Source: Marinospirillum celere
Lineage (GTDB): Bacteria > Pseudomonadota > Gammaproteobacteria > Pseudomonadales > Halomonadaceae
Assembly (NCBI RefSeq): GCF_900112235.1
Contig: NZ_FOLH01000002.1
Location: 434,001 to 498,000, forward strand
DNA: 64,000 bases
Direction of reading: 5' to 3'
Under the pieces are notes generated by a model, which ran no database searches, was not told where the DNA came from, and saw only the letters and a program-made list of their open reading frames with translations. A program made the translations under genes and the position numbers. Shown here one piece after another: positions 52,740 to 63,046 of this stretch. How positions within the stretch are numbered: the first letter of the stretch is position 1; each line of letters opens with the position of its first letter.

Positions 52740-52752
52740 CTGGTCTGACCAG
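52740..52752. promoter_or_regulatory. FadR-type operator O4 upstream of glcD
   Basis: CTGGTC-T-GACCAG, a perfect palindrome. Its centre is 109 bp from O3 and about 100 bp before the glcD start. Confidence 0.75.
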
Positions 52753-52845
52753 TTGGTTTTTAGGTGGACTGGGCAAGTTAAAACAGCCAAGATTTCGCAA
52801 TAAAAATCAATAACCCGACAACTGACAAGAACCTGGGTGATAGCG

Positions 52846-54345
52846 ATGAACCTTCTTTATGATGAACAGCTTGATGGTGAGCTACCCGCTGTAGACCGGG
52901 AAGCTTTGATAGATGATCTTAAGCAGGCTTTGCCGGAGCTGGAGGTCCTGCACAAACGCGAAGACCTGCAGCCCTACGAATGTGATGGACTGTCTGCTTA
53001 CCGGACTCTGCCCATGTTGGTGGTTTTGCCGGAAACCCTTGAGCAGGTCCAGACCCTGATGAAAATCTGTAACCAGCGTAAGGTTCCGGTCGTGGCTCGC
53101 GGTGCGGGTACGGGGCTTTCCGGTGGTGCTTTGCCACTGGAAAAGGGGGTCTTGTTGGTGATGGCCCGCTTCAACCGGATTTTGGAAGTCAACCCTGAAG
53201 GCCGTTTTGCCCGGGTTCAACCAGGGGTTCGCAATCTGGCGATTTCTGAAGCAGCGGCTCCTCACAAGCTTTATTACGCCCCTGATCCTTCTTCACAGAT
53301 TGCTTGCTCAATCGGTGGCAATGTCGCTGAAAATGCCGGTGGGGTGCATTGTTTGAAATATGGCCTAACCGTTCACAATGTGATGAAGGTGGAAATCATT
53401 ACCGTGGAAGGTGAACGCATGACCCTGGGTGCTGATTCCCTGGATGCACCGGGTTTTGATCTGCTGGCGTTGTTCATGGGGTCTGAAGGCATGCTGGGTA
53501 TTGTCGTGGAGGTAACGGTCAAGCTGTTGCCCGCACCTCAGGTTGCCAAGGTTTTGATGGCCAGTTTTGATGATGTGGGTAAAGCCGGCCAAGCGGTTGG
53601 TGACATCATTTCAGCCGGAATTATTCCCGGTGGCCTGGAAATGATGGACAACCTTGCCATTCGCGCAGCTGAGGACTTTATTCATGCGGGTTACCCGGTG
53701 GATGCTGAGGCCATCTTGCTTTGTGAGCTGGATGGTGTGGAAGCCGATGTGCATGCCGAGTGTGATCGGGTTAAAGCCGTTTTGGAAAAATCCGGGGCAA
53801 CAGAAATCAGCCTGGCCAAGGATGACGAAGAGCGTAAGCGCTTCTGGGCTGGCCGTAAGAATGCCTTTCCTGCTGTCGGGCGTATTTCTCCAGACTACTA
53901 CTGCATGGATGGCACCATTCCTCGCCGTGAACTGCCGGGTGTACTCCAGGGTATTGCTGATCTTTCCAAAGAATATGGCCTGAGAGTGGCCAATGTTTTT
54001 CATGCCGGTGATGGCAATATGCACCCCTTGATTCTTTTTGATGCCAATCAGGAAGGGGAGCTGGAAAGGGCGGAAGCTCTGGGCGGCAAAATTCTCGAAC
54101 TCTGTGTCGCGGTGGGTGGCTCCATCACTGGCGAGCATGGTGTGGGCCGGGAAAAAATCAATCAGATGTGCTCTCAGTTTAATGATGATGAACTGGAAAC
54201 CTTTCATGCCGTGAAGGCTGCTTTTGATCCAGATCGCCTGTTAAACCCTGGCAAAAATATCCCGACACTGCATCGTTGTGCTGAATTTGGTGCCATGCAC
54301 ATTCATAACGGCGAACTGCCTTTCCCGGAATTGGAGCGCTTCTGA
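52846..54345 (+). CDS. glcD: Glycolate oxidase FAD-binding subunit GlcD
   Basis: 499 residues from ATG 52846, the same length as E. coli GlcD; an in-frame GTG at 52837 would add three residues. Oxidises glycolate to glyoxylate together with GlcE and GlcF. The PCMH-type FAD domain holds PVVARGAGTGLSGGALPLEK and YYAPDPSSQIACSIGGNVAE. The C-terminal FAD-oxidase domain has NVFHAGDGNMHPLILFD and GGSITGEHGVGREK. The stop overlaps the glcE ATG. Confidence 0.95.
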   Translation: MNLLYDEQLDGELPAVDREALIDDLKQALPELEVLHKREDLQPYECDGLSAYRTLPMLVVLPETLEQVQTLMKICNQRKVPVVARGAGTGLSGGALPLEKGVLLVMARFNRILEVNPEGRFARVQPGVRNLAISEAAAPHKLYYAPDPSSQIACSIGGNVAENAGGVHCLKYGLTVHNVMKVEIITVEGERMTLGADSLDAPGFDLLALFMGSEGMLGIVVEVTVKLLPAPQVAKVLMASFDDVGKAGQAVGDIISAGIIPGGLEMMDNLAIRAAEDFIHAGYPVDAEAILLCELDGVEADVHAECDRVKAVLEKSGATEISLAKDDEERKRFWAGRKNAFPAVGRISPDYYCMDGTIPRRELPGVLQGIADLSKEYGLRVANVFHAGDGNMHPLILFDANQEGELERAEALGGKILELCVAVGGSITGEHGVGREKINQMCSQFNDDELETFHAVKAAFDPDRLLNPGKNIPTLHRCAEFGAMHIHNGELPFPELERF

Positions 54346-55439
54346 TGTCAGCAACACAAGAAAAACCCCAACGCCCGGGCGAAAGGGCGGTAACAGCCAC
54401 TGAGCAGGCTTTGGTTGAACAGGTGCGTGCTGCTCTGGCCAGCCAAACACCCCTGAAAATTCAAGGGGGTAACACCAAGGCTTTTATGGGTCGCCCCATT
54501 GAAGGGCAGTTACTCGATACCCGCGAGCACCGGGGACTGGTGAGCTATGATCCTACTGAATTGGTCGTCACGGTTCGTACAGGAACACCGCTGGTCGAAC
54601 TGCTGGCTGCTTTGGATGAACAGGGTCAAACCCTGCCTTGTGAACCACCGGTTTTTGATGGTCAGGCAACGGTGGGTGGCATGCTGGGCTCCGGTTTGGC
54701 GGGTCCACGTCGTCCCTGGGTGGGTTCAATCAGGGATTTTGTGCTTGGCACTAAAGTTATCACTGGCCAAGGGCGTTTACTGCGCTTTGGTGGTGAAGTG
54801 ATGAAGAATGTTGCCGGCTATGATCTTTCACGTTTGATGGCGGGCAGCTTTGGTCTTTTGGGCGTGGTCACAGAAGTCTCCATGAAAGTCTTGCCCAAGC
54901 CCGTTGCCAGTGCCCATTTGGATTTGCAGATTCCTGCTGAAAAAGCACTGCAAAAACTGGCTGAATGGGGCCAGCAGCCTTTACCCATTACCGGCGCCTG
55001 CTACTCGGATAACAGCCTGAAATTACGACTTGAAGGTGGTGAGGGCTCAGTCAGTTCAGCTGCAGATCGGATGGGTGGTGAGCGTTTGGATGCCAGCTTC
55101 TGGACACAGCTGAATGAACGCCAATTGCCTTTCTTTGCGGATGAGCGCCCACTCTGGCGTCTTTCCCTGCCCACCAACACACCGCTGGTTGATCTGCCGG
55201 GTACTTCGCTGTTGGATTGGGGTGGTTGCCAGCGCTGGCTGAAAAGTGATGCGCCGGCTGAAGAAATCCAAAAACTGGCCACTTCTTTAGGTGGACATGC
55301 CAGTTGTCAAACTCCTGGAGTGACGGCGACTCCCCTGCAACCCTTGCCTCCCTTGCTGGCGCGTTATCACCAGCAACTCAAGGCCCAATTGGACCCCAAG
55401 GGTATTTTTAATTCTGGGCGTACCTATCCGGGACTCTAA
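54345..55439 (+). CDS. glcE: Glycolate oxidase FAD-binding subunit GlcE
   Basis: 364 residues. FAD-binding PCMH domain: LKIQGGNTKAFMGRP, LVVTVRTGTPLVELLAALDE, LPCEPPVFDGQATVGGMLGS and GLAGPRRPWVGSIRDFVLG. It ends with LKAQLDPKGIFNSGRTYPGL, typical of GlcE. It starts inside the glcD stop (TGATG). Confidence 0.94.
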   Translation: MSATQEKPQRPGERAVTATEQALVEQVRAALASQTPLKIQGGNTKAFMGRPIEGQLLDTREHRGLVSYDPTELVVTVRTGTPLVELLAALDEQGQTLPCEPPVFDGQATVGGMLGSGLAGPRRPWVGSIRDFVLGTKVITGQGRLLRFGGEVMKNVAGYDLSRLMAGSFGLLGVVTEVSMKVLPKPVASAHLDLQIPAEKALQKLAEWGQQPLPITGACYSDNSLKLRLEGGEGSVSSAADRMGGERLDASFWTQLNERQLPFFADERPLWRLSLPTNTPLVDLPGTSLLDWGGCQRWLKSDAPAEEIQKLATSLGGHASCQTPGVTATPLQPLPPLLARYHQQLKAQLDPKGIFNSGRTYPGL

Positions 55440-55457
55440 GGCAGGAGAGAATTTAAG

Positions 55458-56675
55458 ATGCAAACCAATTTATCCGAAGAAGCGAAAAAACTGCCGCGTG
55501 CGGCTGAAGCTGAAAGCATTTTGCGCTCCTGTGTGCACTGTGGTTTTTGTACAGCAACCTGTCCTACTTACCAGTTACTGGGTGATGAGCGTGACGGCCC
55601 CAGAGGGCGTATTTACCTGATTAAAGCTTTTCTGGAAGGTGAAGAAACCACGCGTGAGACTCAAATTCACCTGGATCGCTGTCTGAGCTGCCGTAACTGT
55701 GAAACCAGTTGCCCCTCGGGAGTTAATTACCATGCCTTGCTGGATATTGGCCGGGATGCTTTGGAAGCCCATTTAGAGCGTCCGCGTAATGAGCGCTGGT
55801 TACGTGCTGGTCTTCGCTGGGCTGTTCCTGAACCGACCCGCTTCAAATGGTTGTTGAAAGCCGGGCAAGCCTTTCGTCCCCTGCTGCCTGCCCAGTTGAA
55901 GGATAAGATTCCCGCTCAAATTCTTCCTGCCAAGGCACGCCCTGAACAACGCCACAGCCGACGCATGCTGGTCCTTGAAGGCTGTGTACAGCCCAGCCTA
56001 TCGCCCAATACCAATGCAGCAACGGCACGGGTTTTGGACCGTCTGGGTATCTCGGTACAAAGTATTAGTGAAGCAGGCTGTTGCGGTGCTGTGGACTATC
56101 ACCTGGATGCCCAGCAACAGGGTTTGGACAGAGCCCGTAAGAATATCGATGCCTGGTGGCCTGCAATTGAAGCCGGTGCTGAGGCGATTATTCAAACGGC
56201 CAGTGGCTGTGGTGCCTTTGTGAAAGAATATGGTCATCTCCTCAAAGAAGATCCTGCTTATGCAGACAAGGCTGCGCGTGTCAGTGAGCTGGCCAAGGAT
56301 CTGATCGAAGTGGTTGAAAAAGAAGACCTACAGCCGCTTAAGGTCAATAAGGACTCGACCCTTGCCTTTCATTGTCCCTGTACGCTACAGCATGCCCAGA
56401 AACTGGGTGGCCGCGTTGAAAGTCTACTGAAAAACCTGGGATTCAGCCTAACCGCTGTTGCTGATGGTCATCTCTGTTGTGGTTCAGCAGGCAGCTATTC
56501 AATTACCCAGCCAGAACTGGCTAGTGAACTGAGAGACCAGCGTTTAACAGCCTTGCAAGCAGGACATCCCGATAAAATTGTCACTGCCAATATCGGCTGC
56601 CAAACGCATTTGGATGCCGGTAGTAAAACCCCTGTTCGCCACTGGATTGAAGTGGTTGAAGAAGCCCTCGATTAA
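55458..56675 (+). CDS. glcF: Glycolate oxidase iron-sulfur subunit GlcF
   Basis: 405 residues. Two ferredoxin-like 4Fe-4S motifs, CVHCGFCTATCP near residue 26 and CLSCRNCETSCP near 76, pass electrons from GlcD/E to the membrane quinone pool. The C-terminal part has two CCG-type motifs (GCCGAVDYHL; LCCGSAGSY). It is 18 bp after glcE, with RBS AGGAGAG. It closes the three-subunit oxidase. Confidence 0.95.
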   Translation: MQTNLSEEAKKLPRAAEAESILRSCVHCGFCTATCPTYQLLGDERDGPRGRIYLIKAFLEGEETTRETQIHLDRCLSCRNCETSCPSGVNYHALLDIGRDALEAHLERPRNERWLRAGLRWAVPEPTRFKWLLKAGQAFRPLLPAQLKDKIPAQILPAKARPEQRHSRRMLVLEGCVQPSLSPNTNAATARVLDRLGISVQSISEAGCCGAVDYHLDAQQQGLDRARKNIDAWWPAIEAGAEAIIQTASGCGAFVKEYGHLLKEDPAYADKAARVSELAKDLIEVVEKEDLQPLKVNKDSTLAFHCPCTLQHAQKLGGRVESLLKNLGFSLTAVADGHLCCGSAGSYSITQPELASELRDQRLTALQAGHPDKIVTANIGCQTHLDAGSKTPVRHWIEVVEEALD

Positions 56676-56691
56676 ATTTCTGGAGATACCC

Positions 56692-57093
56692 ATGTTAACT
56701 AAACCCGTACTGACCCTCGACGAAGCCAACACCATGATTCAGGCCGCTTTAGCTGAAGCCCAGACCCAAGGTTGGAAGGTCTGTGTTGCTGTCGTTGACG
56801 ATGGCGGCCACCTCTTGGCTCTGGAGCGGATGGATGGCTGTGCTCCTGTCGCTTCCTATGTGGCTCCACAAAAAGCCAAAACAGCCGCGATAGGCCGTAA
56901 AGAAACCCGTGATTTTGAGCAGATGATCAACAATGGCCGCACGGCCTTTTTATCAGCACCGGAAATTCAAGCCACTCTAGAAGGGGGAGTGCCCCTGATC
57001 GTTGAAGGCCAGGTGGTGGCTGCAATTGGTGTCTCAGGTGTTAAGCCGGATCAGGATGCTCAAGTTGCCAAGGCAGGTATTGCTGCTCTTTGA
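56692..57093 (+). CDS. glcG: GlcG/HbpS-family protein
   Basis: 133 residues from ATG 56692, close to E. coli GlcG; RBS TCTGGAGA precedes it. A longer in-frame start at 56578 would lie inside glcF. The HbpS/GlcG fold is marked by VAVVDDGGHLLALERMDG, APQKAKTAA and GVPLIVEGQVVAAIGVSG. It is always near glycolate or related genes but has no proven function; heme or cobalamin binding is known in relatives. Confidence 0.9.
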   Translation: MLTKPVLTLDEANTMIQAALAEAQTQGWKVCVAVVDDGGHLLALERMDGCAPVASYVAPQKAKTAAIGRKETRDFEQMINNGRTAFLSAPEIQATLEGGVPLIVEGQVVAAIGVSGVKPDQDAQVAKAGIAAL

Positions 57094-57119
57094 ACCCTAG
57101 TTAAGCAGGTAAACAAGCT

Positions 57120-59297
57120 ATGAAACAAGCAATCCAGGTTGCAGGCCTGAAGATCGATGCGGCTCTGCACGAATTTATTGAAACCCAGGCTTTGCCAGGT
57201 ACCGGTTTGGATGCCGCTAGCTTCTGGGAAGGCTTCAGTAACTTGGTTCATGAACTGACACCAAAAAATCGAGAACTGTTGGCAGAAAGGGATCGTCTGC
57301 AGCAAGAGCTGGACCAGTGGCACCAGGCTAATCCTGGCCCTATTCAGGATATGCAGGCCTACCGCCAGTTTTTGGAATCCATCGGTTACTTGAAGCCAGC
57401 ACCGGCTGATTTCAAAATAACCACGGCAAACGTCGATACCGAACTGAGTCAACAGGCGGGCCCACAACTGGTAGTACCGGTTATGAATGCCCGTTATGCA
57501 CTCAATGCCGCCAATGCGCGCTGGGGCAGCCTCTATGATGCCCTTTATGGTACCGATGCTATTTCTGAAGAAGGGGGGGCGGATAAAGGCCCTGGCTATA
57601 ACCCCGTGCGTGGTGAAAAGGTGATTGCCTTTGCCCGTAACTTCCTTAATGAAGTACTGCCGCTGACCACAGGTGATCATACCCAGGCCCAAGCTTATCG
57701 CGTTGAAAATGGGCGCTTGGTGGTTGAACTGCAATCAGGCCAGACCACAGGCTTAGAAAACCCTGACTTATTTGCGGGCTACCAGGGGCCCCAAGACAAG
57801 CCTTCAGCCTTGCTGTTCGTTCACAACGGCCTGCATTTTGAAATTCAAATTGACCCTAGCTACCCGATCGGAAAAACCGATGCTGCCGGAGTTAAAGATC
57901 TACTGATGGAAGCGGCTGTCTCAACCATCATGGATTGCGAAGATTCGGTTGCTGCCGTAGATGCTGAAGACAAGGTATTGGTTTACCGCAACTGGTTGGG
58001 CCTGATGAAAGGCGATCTTGAAGAGTCCGTTGAAAAAGCCGGGAAAGCTCAGGTCCGCCGTTTAAATCCCGACCGCCACTATGTTTCCGCAGCCGGTGGC
58101 GATTTGAGACTGCATGGCCGCTCCCTGTTGTTTATTCGCAATGTCGGTCATTTAATGACTAACCCCGCTATCCAGTTGAAGGATGGCAGTGAGATTCCCG
58201 AAGGCATTCTCGATGCCGTCTGCACCAGTCTGTTGGCCATGCATGACTTGCAGCGCAAAGGTAACTCACGCACAGGTAGTGTTTATATTGTTAAACCCAA
58301 AATGCATGGCCCTGATGAAGTGGCCTTTGCCAGTGAGCTTTTTGGTCGTGTAGAGCAGCTACTGGGCCTGCCTGAAAACACCCTGAAAATGGGTATTATG
58401 GATGAAGAAAGACGCACCTCAGTCAACCTTCAGGCCTGTATTGCCCAAGCCGCTTCGCGGGTGGTCTTCATCAATACCGGTTTCCTGGACCGCACGGGTG
58501 ATGAGATGCACAGCATCATGCAAGGCGGTGCAGTGCTTCGCAAAGGTGATATGAAAAGCACAGCCTGGATCCAGGCTTATGAGCGCAACAATGTGTTGGT
58601 TGGTCTGGCCTGTGGGCTGAGAGGTAAAGCCCAGATCGGTAAAGGTATGTGGGCCATGCCCGATTTAATGGCCGCTATGCTGGAACAAAAAGTGGGTCAC
58701 CCCAAATCAGGTGCCAATACAGCCTGGGTACCCTCACCCACGGCGGCGGTTTTACATGCACTCCACTATCATCAAATCAAGGTTGCCGAGGTTCAGCAAG
58801 CACTTGAAAAAGTGAAGCTGGCTGATGAGCGTGAACAACTTTTGACAGATCTGCTAGCTGTGCCTTTGGTTAGCCGTGATGAATGGCTTGATGAAGAGAA
58901 AAAACAGGAAGTGGACAACAATGTCCAGGGCATCCTCGGCTATGTGGTGCGCTGGATTAACCAGGGTATTGGTTGCTCCAAGGTGCCGGATATCAACAAT
59001 ATTGCCCTGATGGAAGATAGGGCAACCCTGAGGATATCCAGCCAGCATCTGGCTAACTGGTTGCACCATGGCATCGTCAGTAAAGAGCAGGTGATGGAAG
59101 CCTTCACGCGTATGGCTGCCGTTGTTGATGGGCAGAATGCAGGTGATCCTGATTACCTGCCGATGGCTCCTGATCTGGAAAATTCGGTGGCTTTCAGGGC
59201 GGCCCTGGACTTGGTGTTCAAGGGTCTTGAACAGCCCAGTGGCTATACCGAGCCGCTACTGCATCACTGGCGTCAGGTAGCTAAAAGCCAGGGTTGA
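57120..59297 (+). CDS. glcB: Malate synthase G
   Basis: 725 residues, the usual length for isoform G. Condenses glyoxylate with acetyl-CoA to malate, completing glycolate use. Key stretches: [99 protein letters not shown] and [20 protein letters not shown]. It starts 26 bp after glcG. A terminator hairpin follows. Confidence 0.97.
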   Translation: MKQAIQVAGLKIDAALHEFIETQALPGTGLDAASFWEGFSNLVHELTPKNRELLAERDRLQQELDQWHQANPGPIQDMQAYRQFLESIGYLKPAPADFKITTANVDTELSQQAGPQLVVPVMNARYALNAANARWGSLYDALYGTDAISEEGGADKGPGYNPVRGEKVIAFARNFLNEVLPLTTGDHTQAQAYRVENGRLVVELQSGQTTGLENPDLFAGYQGPQDKPSALLFVHNGLHFEIQIDPSYPIGKTDAAGVKDLLMEAAVSTIMDCEDSVAAVDAEDKVLVYRNWLGLMKGDLEESVEKAGKAQVRRLNPDRHYVSAAGGDLRLHGRSLLFIRNVGHLMTNPAIQLKDGSEIPEGILDAVCTSLLAMHDLQRKGNSRTGSVYIVKPKMHGPDEVAFASELFGRVEQLLGLPENTLKMGIMDEERRTSVNLQACIAQAASRVVFINTGFLDRTGDEMHSIMQGGAVLRKGDMKSTAWIQAYERNNVLVGLACGLRGKAQIGKGMWAMPDLMAAMLEQKVGHPKSGANTAWVPSPTAAVLHALHYHQIKVAEVQQALEKVKLADEREQLLTDLLAVPLVSRDEWLDEEKKQEVDNNVQGILGYVVRWINQGIGCSKVPDINNIALMEDRATLRISSQHLANWLHHGIVSKEQVMEAFTRMAAVVDGQNAGDPDYLPMAPDLENSVAFRAALDLVFKGLEQPSGYTEPLLHHWRQVAKSQG

Positions 59298-59313
59298 TTA
59301 GCGACACTTGTCG

Positions 59314-59352
59314 GGCTGCAAGCTGCATTGGGGTGGCTTGCAGCCTGTTTTA
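59314..59352 (+). terminator. Terminator after glcB
   Basis: GGCTGCAAGC-(12 nt)-GCTTGCAGCC followed by TGTTTTAG. It would close the glcDEFGB operon. Confidence 0.75.
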
Positions 59353-59380
59353 GTTAGGCATCCAGTAAAAGGTAAGGACC

Positions 59381-61135
59381 ATGAGTCTATATCGACAAGT
59401 AGAAAAAACCTTTTTTTATACCCTGACGCGCAAGCTGGTCAGTAATGTGGCTGTTCTGGTGCTGATACCCTGGGCTTTGGTATTCATCACCTGGTTGCTG
59501 GTTTCTTCTGCTGTATCAGTGGAAGCGGCTGCCCAGCAGGTTTTTTATCTGGTGGTGATCAGTGGGCTTTTTGCTGTTTTTGCCGGTGGCTTTGTGGTTT
59601 TCTTTTTACGTCATCTAATTGTTAAACCGGTTCGGGAAATCACCGAAGTTCTTCAAGCCATTAAAAATAAAGATGGCGATATTTCATCCAGCCTTCCGGC
59701 TTATACTCATGATGAAATTTCAATCCTGGCAACCAGTTACAATGAGTTTGTGGATCGTCTGAAAAAGATGATTGAAGAAACCCGTAATCGCTCGGTGGAA
59801 GTTTCCATTAATGCTTCCTATATGCAAAAAATTGTTAGAGAAGCAGTTAATGCATCCGAACGCCAGCAAGAGCAGGCGCAGCTGGTTTTTTCATCCAGCT
59901 CTGAGGCCTCTTTGGCGATTGAAGAAATATCCGACAACACGCATAAAATCAGTAATCAAACTCAGAATAATATGGATGAGATTCGTGGCTCAGGGACGGA
60001 AATCAGCAATATCGTTGCTGAGATGAGTGATGTGAAGCAGAAGGTCACAGAGTTTCATCAGGCGGCCCAAACCCTGTCTGACAAGTACCAGGAAATCGCT
60101 TCAGCGGTTACCGATGTCAACGGCTTTTCTGAGCAAACCAATCTGCTAGCTCTCAATGCATCAATAGAGGCGGCCAGGGCGGGTGATGCTGGCCGTGGGT
60201 TTGCAGTGGTAGCGGATGAGGTACGTCACTTGGCGCAGAGCGTCAGTGTTTCTGCTGGCAATATTGAAAACGTTGTCGGGCAAATGCACCGTATCGTTGA
60301 AGATGTTCATGGCAGCTCGGCTCAGGTTATGGAATCAGTTGAGCGGACCCATGGTTTTATTCAGTCCACTCAAGAGCAGTTTCAACGTATGTCGGGTGAT
60401 TTGGAAGCGACCAGTGAGCAGCTTTCAGGTATTTCAGCGGCCTTGGAAGAGCTTTCTTACAGTAACAAGGAATCTCATGAGCATGTGAAGATCATTACTG
60501 ATCTTTCTAGCGAGTTAAAAGGCGATATGGCGCTAGCTCATAAGCACTCGGGTGATTTGGAAAAAGCCACAGAACAAACCCAAGAGCTTTTATCTCACTT
60601 TACAACAGGCCGAGGGGGCTTTGAGCGGATTACACAACTGGCTTTTGGTTGGGCTGAAGAAGTACAGCAAGCACTGGATGAACTGGTCGCAGAAGGCAAA
60701 AATCTTTTTGATACCCAGTATCAGGCCTTAAATTCAGGCCAGAAGCCTGAGAAGTTTAACCTCAGTTATACCGATGCCTTTGAGCAACGCTTGCAGCCGC
60801 TCTTTGATCGCTTTGTGACTAGCCAGCCCGAATTTATTTACACCATTGCTGTAAACACTGAAGGCTATGCTCCTACCCACTTGTCTAAAGTGAGCCAGCC
60901 ACTGACTGGTGACCCCCAGGTGGATATCGCAAAAAGCCGCAACCGGCGTTTCTTCATGGATAATCGCCAGGAACAAAGACGCTGTACCCATCAAAAACCT
61001 TTTCTATTGCAGACCTATATTCGCGATACCGGCCAGCTGGTTAATGATCTGTCGATTCCGCTTTACATCAATGGCCGTCATTGGGGTGCCCTGGTGATGG
61101 GTTTTGAACCCGAACAACTCATGACTGCCAATTAA
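59381..61135 (+). CDS. Chemoreceptor with C-terminal Cache-like sensory domain (paralog A)
   Basis: 584 residues. Two membrane spans near 20-43 and 54-78 are separated by only about ten residues, so there is no periplasmic sensor. A HAMP-like region follows, then an MCP domain with tip [20 protein letters not shown] and [15 protein letters not shown]. After the MCP domain, residues ~420-584 form an extra domain: [48 protein letters not shown], and [19 protein letters not shown], the last part resembling the end of Cache domains. This domain should lie in the cytoplasm. It is tail to tail with paralog B and follows the glycolate operon. Confidence 0.88.
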   Translation: MSLYRQVEKTFFYTLTRKLVSNVAVLVLIPWALVFITWLLVSSAVSVEAAAQQVFYLVVISGLFAVFAGGFVVFFLRHLIVKPVREITEVLQAIKNKDGDISSSLPAYTHDEISILATSYNEFVDRLKKMIEETRNRSVEVSINASYMQKIVREAVNASERQQEQAQLVFSSSSEASLAIEEISDNTHKISNQTQNNMDEIRGSGTEISNIVAEMSDVKQKVTEFHQAAQTLSDKYQEIASAVTDVNGFSEQTNLLALNASIEAARAGDAGRGFAVVADEVRHLAQSVSVSAGNIENVVGQMHRIVEDVHGSSAQVMESVERTHGFIQSTQEQFQRMSGDLEATSEQLSGISAALEELSYSNKESHEHVKIITDLSSELKGDMALAHKHSGDLEKATEQTQELLSHFTTGRGGFERITQLAFGWAEEVQQALDELVAEGKNLFDTQYQALNSGQKPEKFNLSYTDAFEQRLQPLFDRFVTSQPEFIYTIAVNTEGYAPTHLSKVSQPLTGDPQVDIAKSRNRRFFMDNRQEQRRCTHQKPFLLQTYIRDTGQLVNDLSIPLYINGRHWGALVMGFEPEQLMTAN

Positions 61136-62928
61136 TCAGCTTGATTGATTTCATCCAGCAAATGTTGGGTCTCAAACCCCATAATCAGTGAGCCCCAGCG
61201 TTTGCCATCAATATACAGTGGGATGGAGAGATCATTGAGGATCTCTCCAGTATCCCGGATAAAGGTTTGTAGCAAAAAGGGATTGTCATGAGTACAGCGC
61301 CTTTGTTCGGGGCGGGTGTCAAAGAAAATACGTCGGTTGCGGCTCTTGGCATTATCCACCGAAAAGTCACCCGTAATAGGCTGGGAGACCTTCTTGTGGT
61401 GCACGGGCAGATAGCCGTTACGATCCACAGCCACGGCATAAATGAATTCAGGGTGAGCGGCAATAAAGCTATCAAACAGTGGCTGAAGGGTTGATTCTAT
61501 TTTTTTGGTATAGTTGGTTAGGTACTGAGCAGGTTGTTGGTCAGGATTGATTCGCTGATAATCCTGATCAAAAAGATTCAGTCCCTGAGCCTGGAATGCA
61601 GCCAGAGCATCCTGAGTTTGACGTGCCCACTGGTAACCTAACTGGGTCATCTTTTCAAAGCCACCAAAACCGATAATGAAACGCGACAGCAACTCCTGAG
61701 TGCTTTCAGTCGCCAGCTCCAACTCAAAGGAGTGTTCGCGGGATGTTTTCATATCATTTTTTACCGCGACAGAAAGCTCGGTAATGGCGCCGACATGCTC
61801 ATGGGTTTCTCTATTGGTATAAGAAAGCTCATCAATGGCAGCAGAAATAGTGGTTAGCTGTTGGCTCATTTGCTCAAAACCAGCAACCAGACTGATAAAC
61901 TGATCATTGGTTTTACCCATAAAGTTTTCAGTCTCTTCAACATTACTGCGAATACTGTCAGCGCCTTGCTCGGTTTCCACCACCAGGCTACTCATCTGGG
62001 TGATATTGGTGTGAATCTGTTGGGTTGCCTCACTGACTTTATGGGCCAGGCTACGTACTTCATCAGCTACTACAGCAAAGCCTCGGCCAGCATCACCAGC
62101 TCGGGCTGCTTCTATCGAGGCATTCAGGGCCAATAAATTGGTTTGCTCTGAGAAGTCTTCAACCAGATTAAGAATCTCACGAATATTGGTTGAGTTTTGA
62201 CTCAGGGTGGCAACGGTTTTTTGGAAGCCTTTGACCAGCTGGTCGACATCCTTGATCTGTTGCAGTACACCCTGTAACTCCTGACTGGAATGATGAATTT
62301 CACCAAGATTATTAGTGGTTTGTTCACTGATATGGGTGGTGTTGGAAGCAATTTCCTCAACAGCCTGAGTGGCCTGCTGACTGGATTCCAGAATTTGCTG
62401 TGCCTGCTCTTCCTGGCGGGTGGAAGAGTCAGCTGCTTGAGCAATGATTTTTTGCAGACGTGCGGCGCTGAGTGCCACCTTGACGGAGTGATGCCTGGCT
62501 TCATTGATCATCTGTTTGAGCTGGCCAGAAAACTCATTATAACTTCTGGCCATCACTGAAATTTCATCATAGGTGTAGTCGGGCAGGGTTGCTGAAATAT
62601 CGCCATTCTTGCTTTTGATGGCTTGCAGTACCTGAGTGATTTCCTTGATGGGTTTAACAATCAGTACCCGCATGAAAAAAACCGTGAAAACAGCTAGGCC
62701 GATAGCCACTAGACTACTGATGCCCAGCAGCCACCAGAAATGATCAAGAGTGGCCTGTATACTGGATGACAGACTGGCTGGGTCCAGATCAGACTCTAAA
62801 CGTTGCAGGTAGATGCTAGCTAAAATGACCAGGGTGGCTTGGGGTAGGAGAAGAACTGAAACATTGCCCACTATTTTACGAGTCAGGGTATGCCAGAAGG
62901 TTTTTTCTATGCTTCGGTAAAGGCTCAT
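61132..62928 (-). CDS. Chemoreceptor with C-terminal Cache-like sensory domain (paralog B)
   Basis: 598 residues, with the same architecture as its convergent neighbour. N-terminus [18 protein letters not shown] is almost that of paralog A; spans lie near 21-42 and 66-88, with a somewhat longer loop of about 25 residues. The MCP tip is [19 protein letters not shown]. The C-terminal domain shares [46 protein letters not shown] and [16 protein letters not shown]. The stop codons of A and B share the bases TTAA. The two probably arose by inverted duplication and sense related ligands. Confidence 0.88.
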   Translation of the reverse strand: MSLYRSIEKTFWHTLTRKIVGNVSVLLLPQATLVILASIYLQRLESDLDPASLSSSIQATLDHFWWLLGISSLVAIGLAVFTVFFMRVLIVKPIKEITQVLQAIKSKNGDISATLPDYTYDEISVMARSYNEFSGQLKQMINEARHHSVKVALSAARLQKIIAQAADSSTRQEEQAQQILESSQQATQAVEEIASNTTHISEQTTNNLGEIHHSSQELQGVLQQIKDVDQLVKGFQKTVATLSQNSTNIREILNLVEDFSEQTNLLALNASIEAARAGDAGRGFAVVADEVRSLAHKVSEATQQIHTNITQMSSLVVETEQGADSIRSNVEETENFMGKTNDQFISLVAGFEQMSQQLTTISAAIDELSYTNRETHEHVGAITELSVAVKNDMKTSREHSFELELATESTQELLSRFIIGFGGFEKMTQLGYQWARQTQDALAAFQAQGLNLFDQDYQRINPDQQPAQYLTNYTKKIESTLQPLFDSFIAAHPEFIYAVAVDRNGYLPVHHKKVSQPITGDFSVDNAKSRNRRIFFDTRPEQRRCTHDNPFLLQTFIRDTGEILNDLSIPLYIDGKRWGSLIMGFETQHLLDEINQAD

Positions 62929-63046
62929 GGTCGCGACTCTTTTTGTTTATATTTGATGACCAGCGAGCCCAATATGCCATTTTTAAGATAGATTAGTAAT
63001 GCGACTAAAGAGTAATTAGCACTTCCTTGTGCACGAGATGCGTTGA

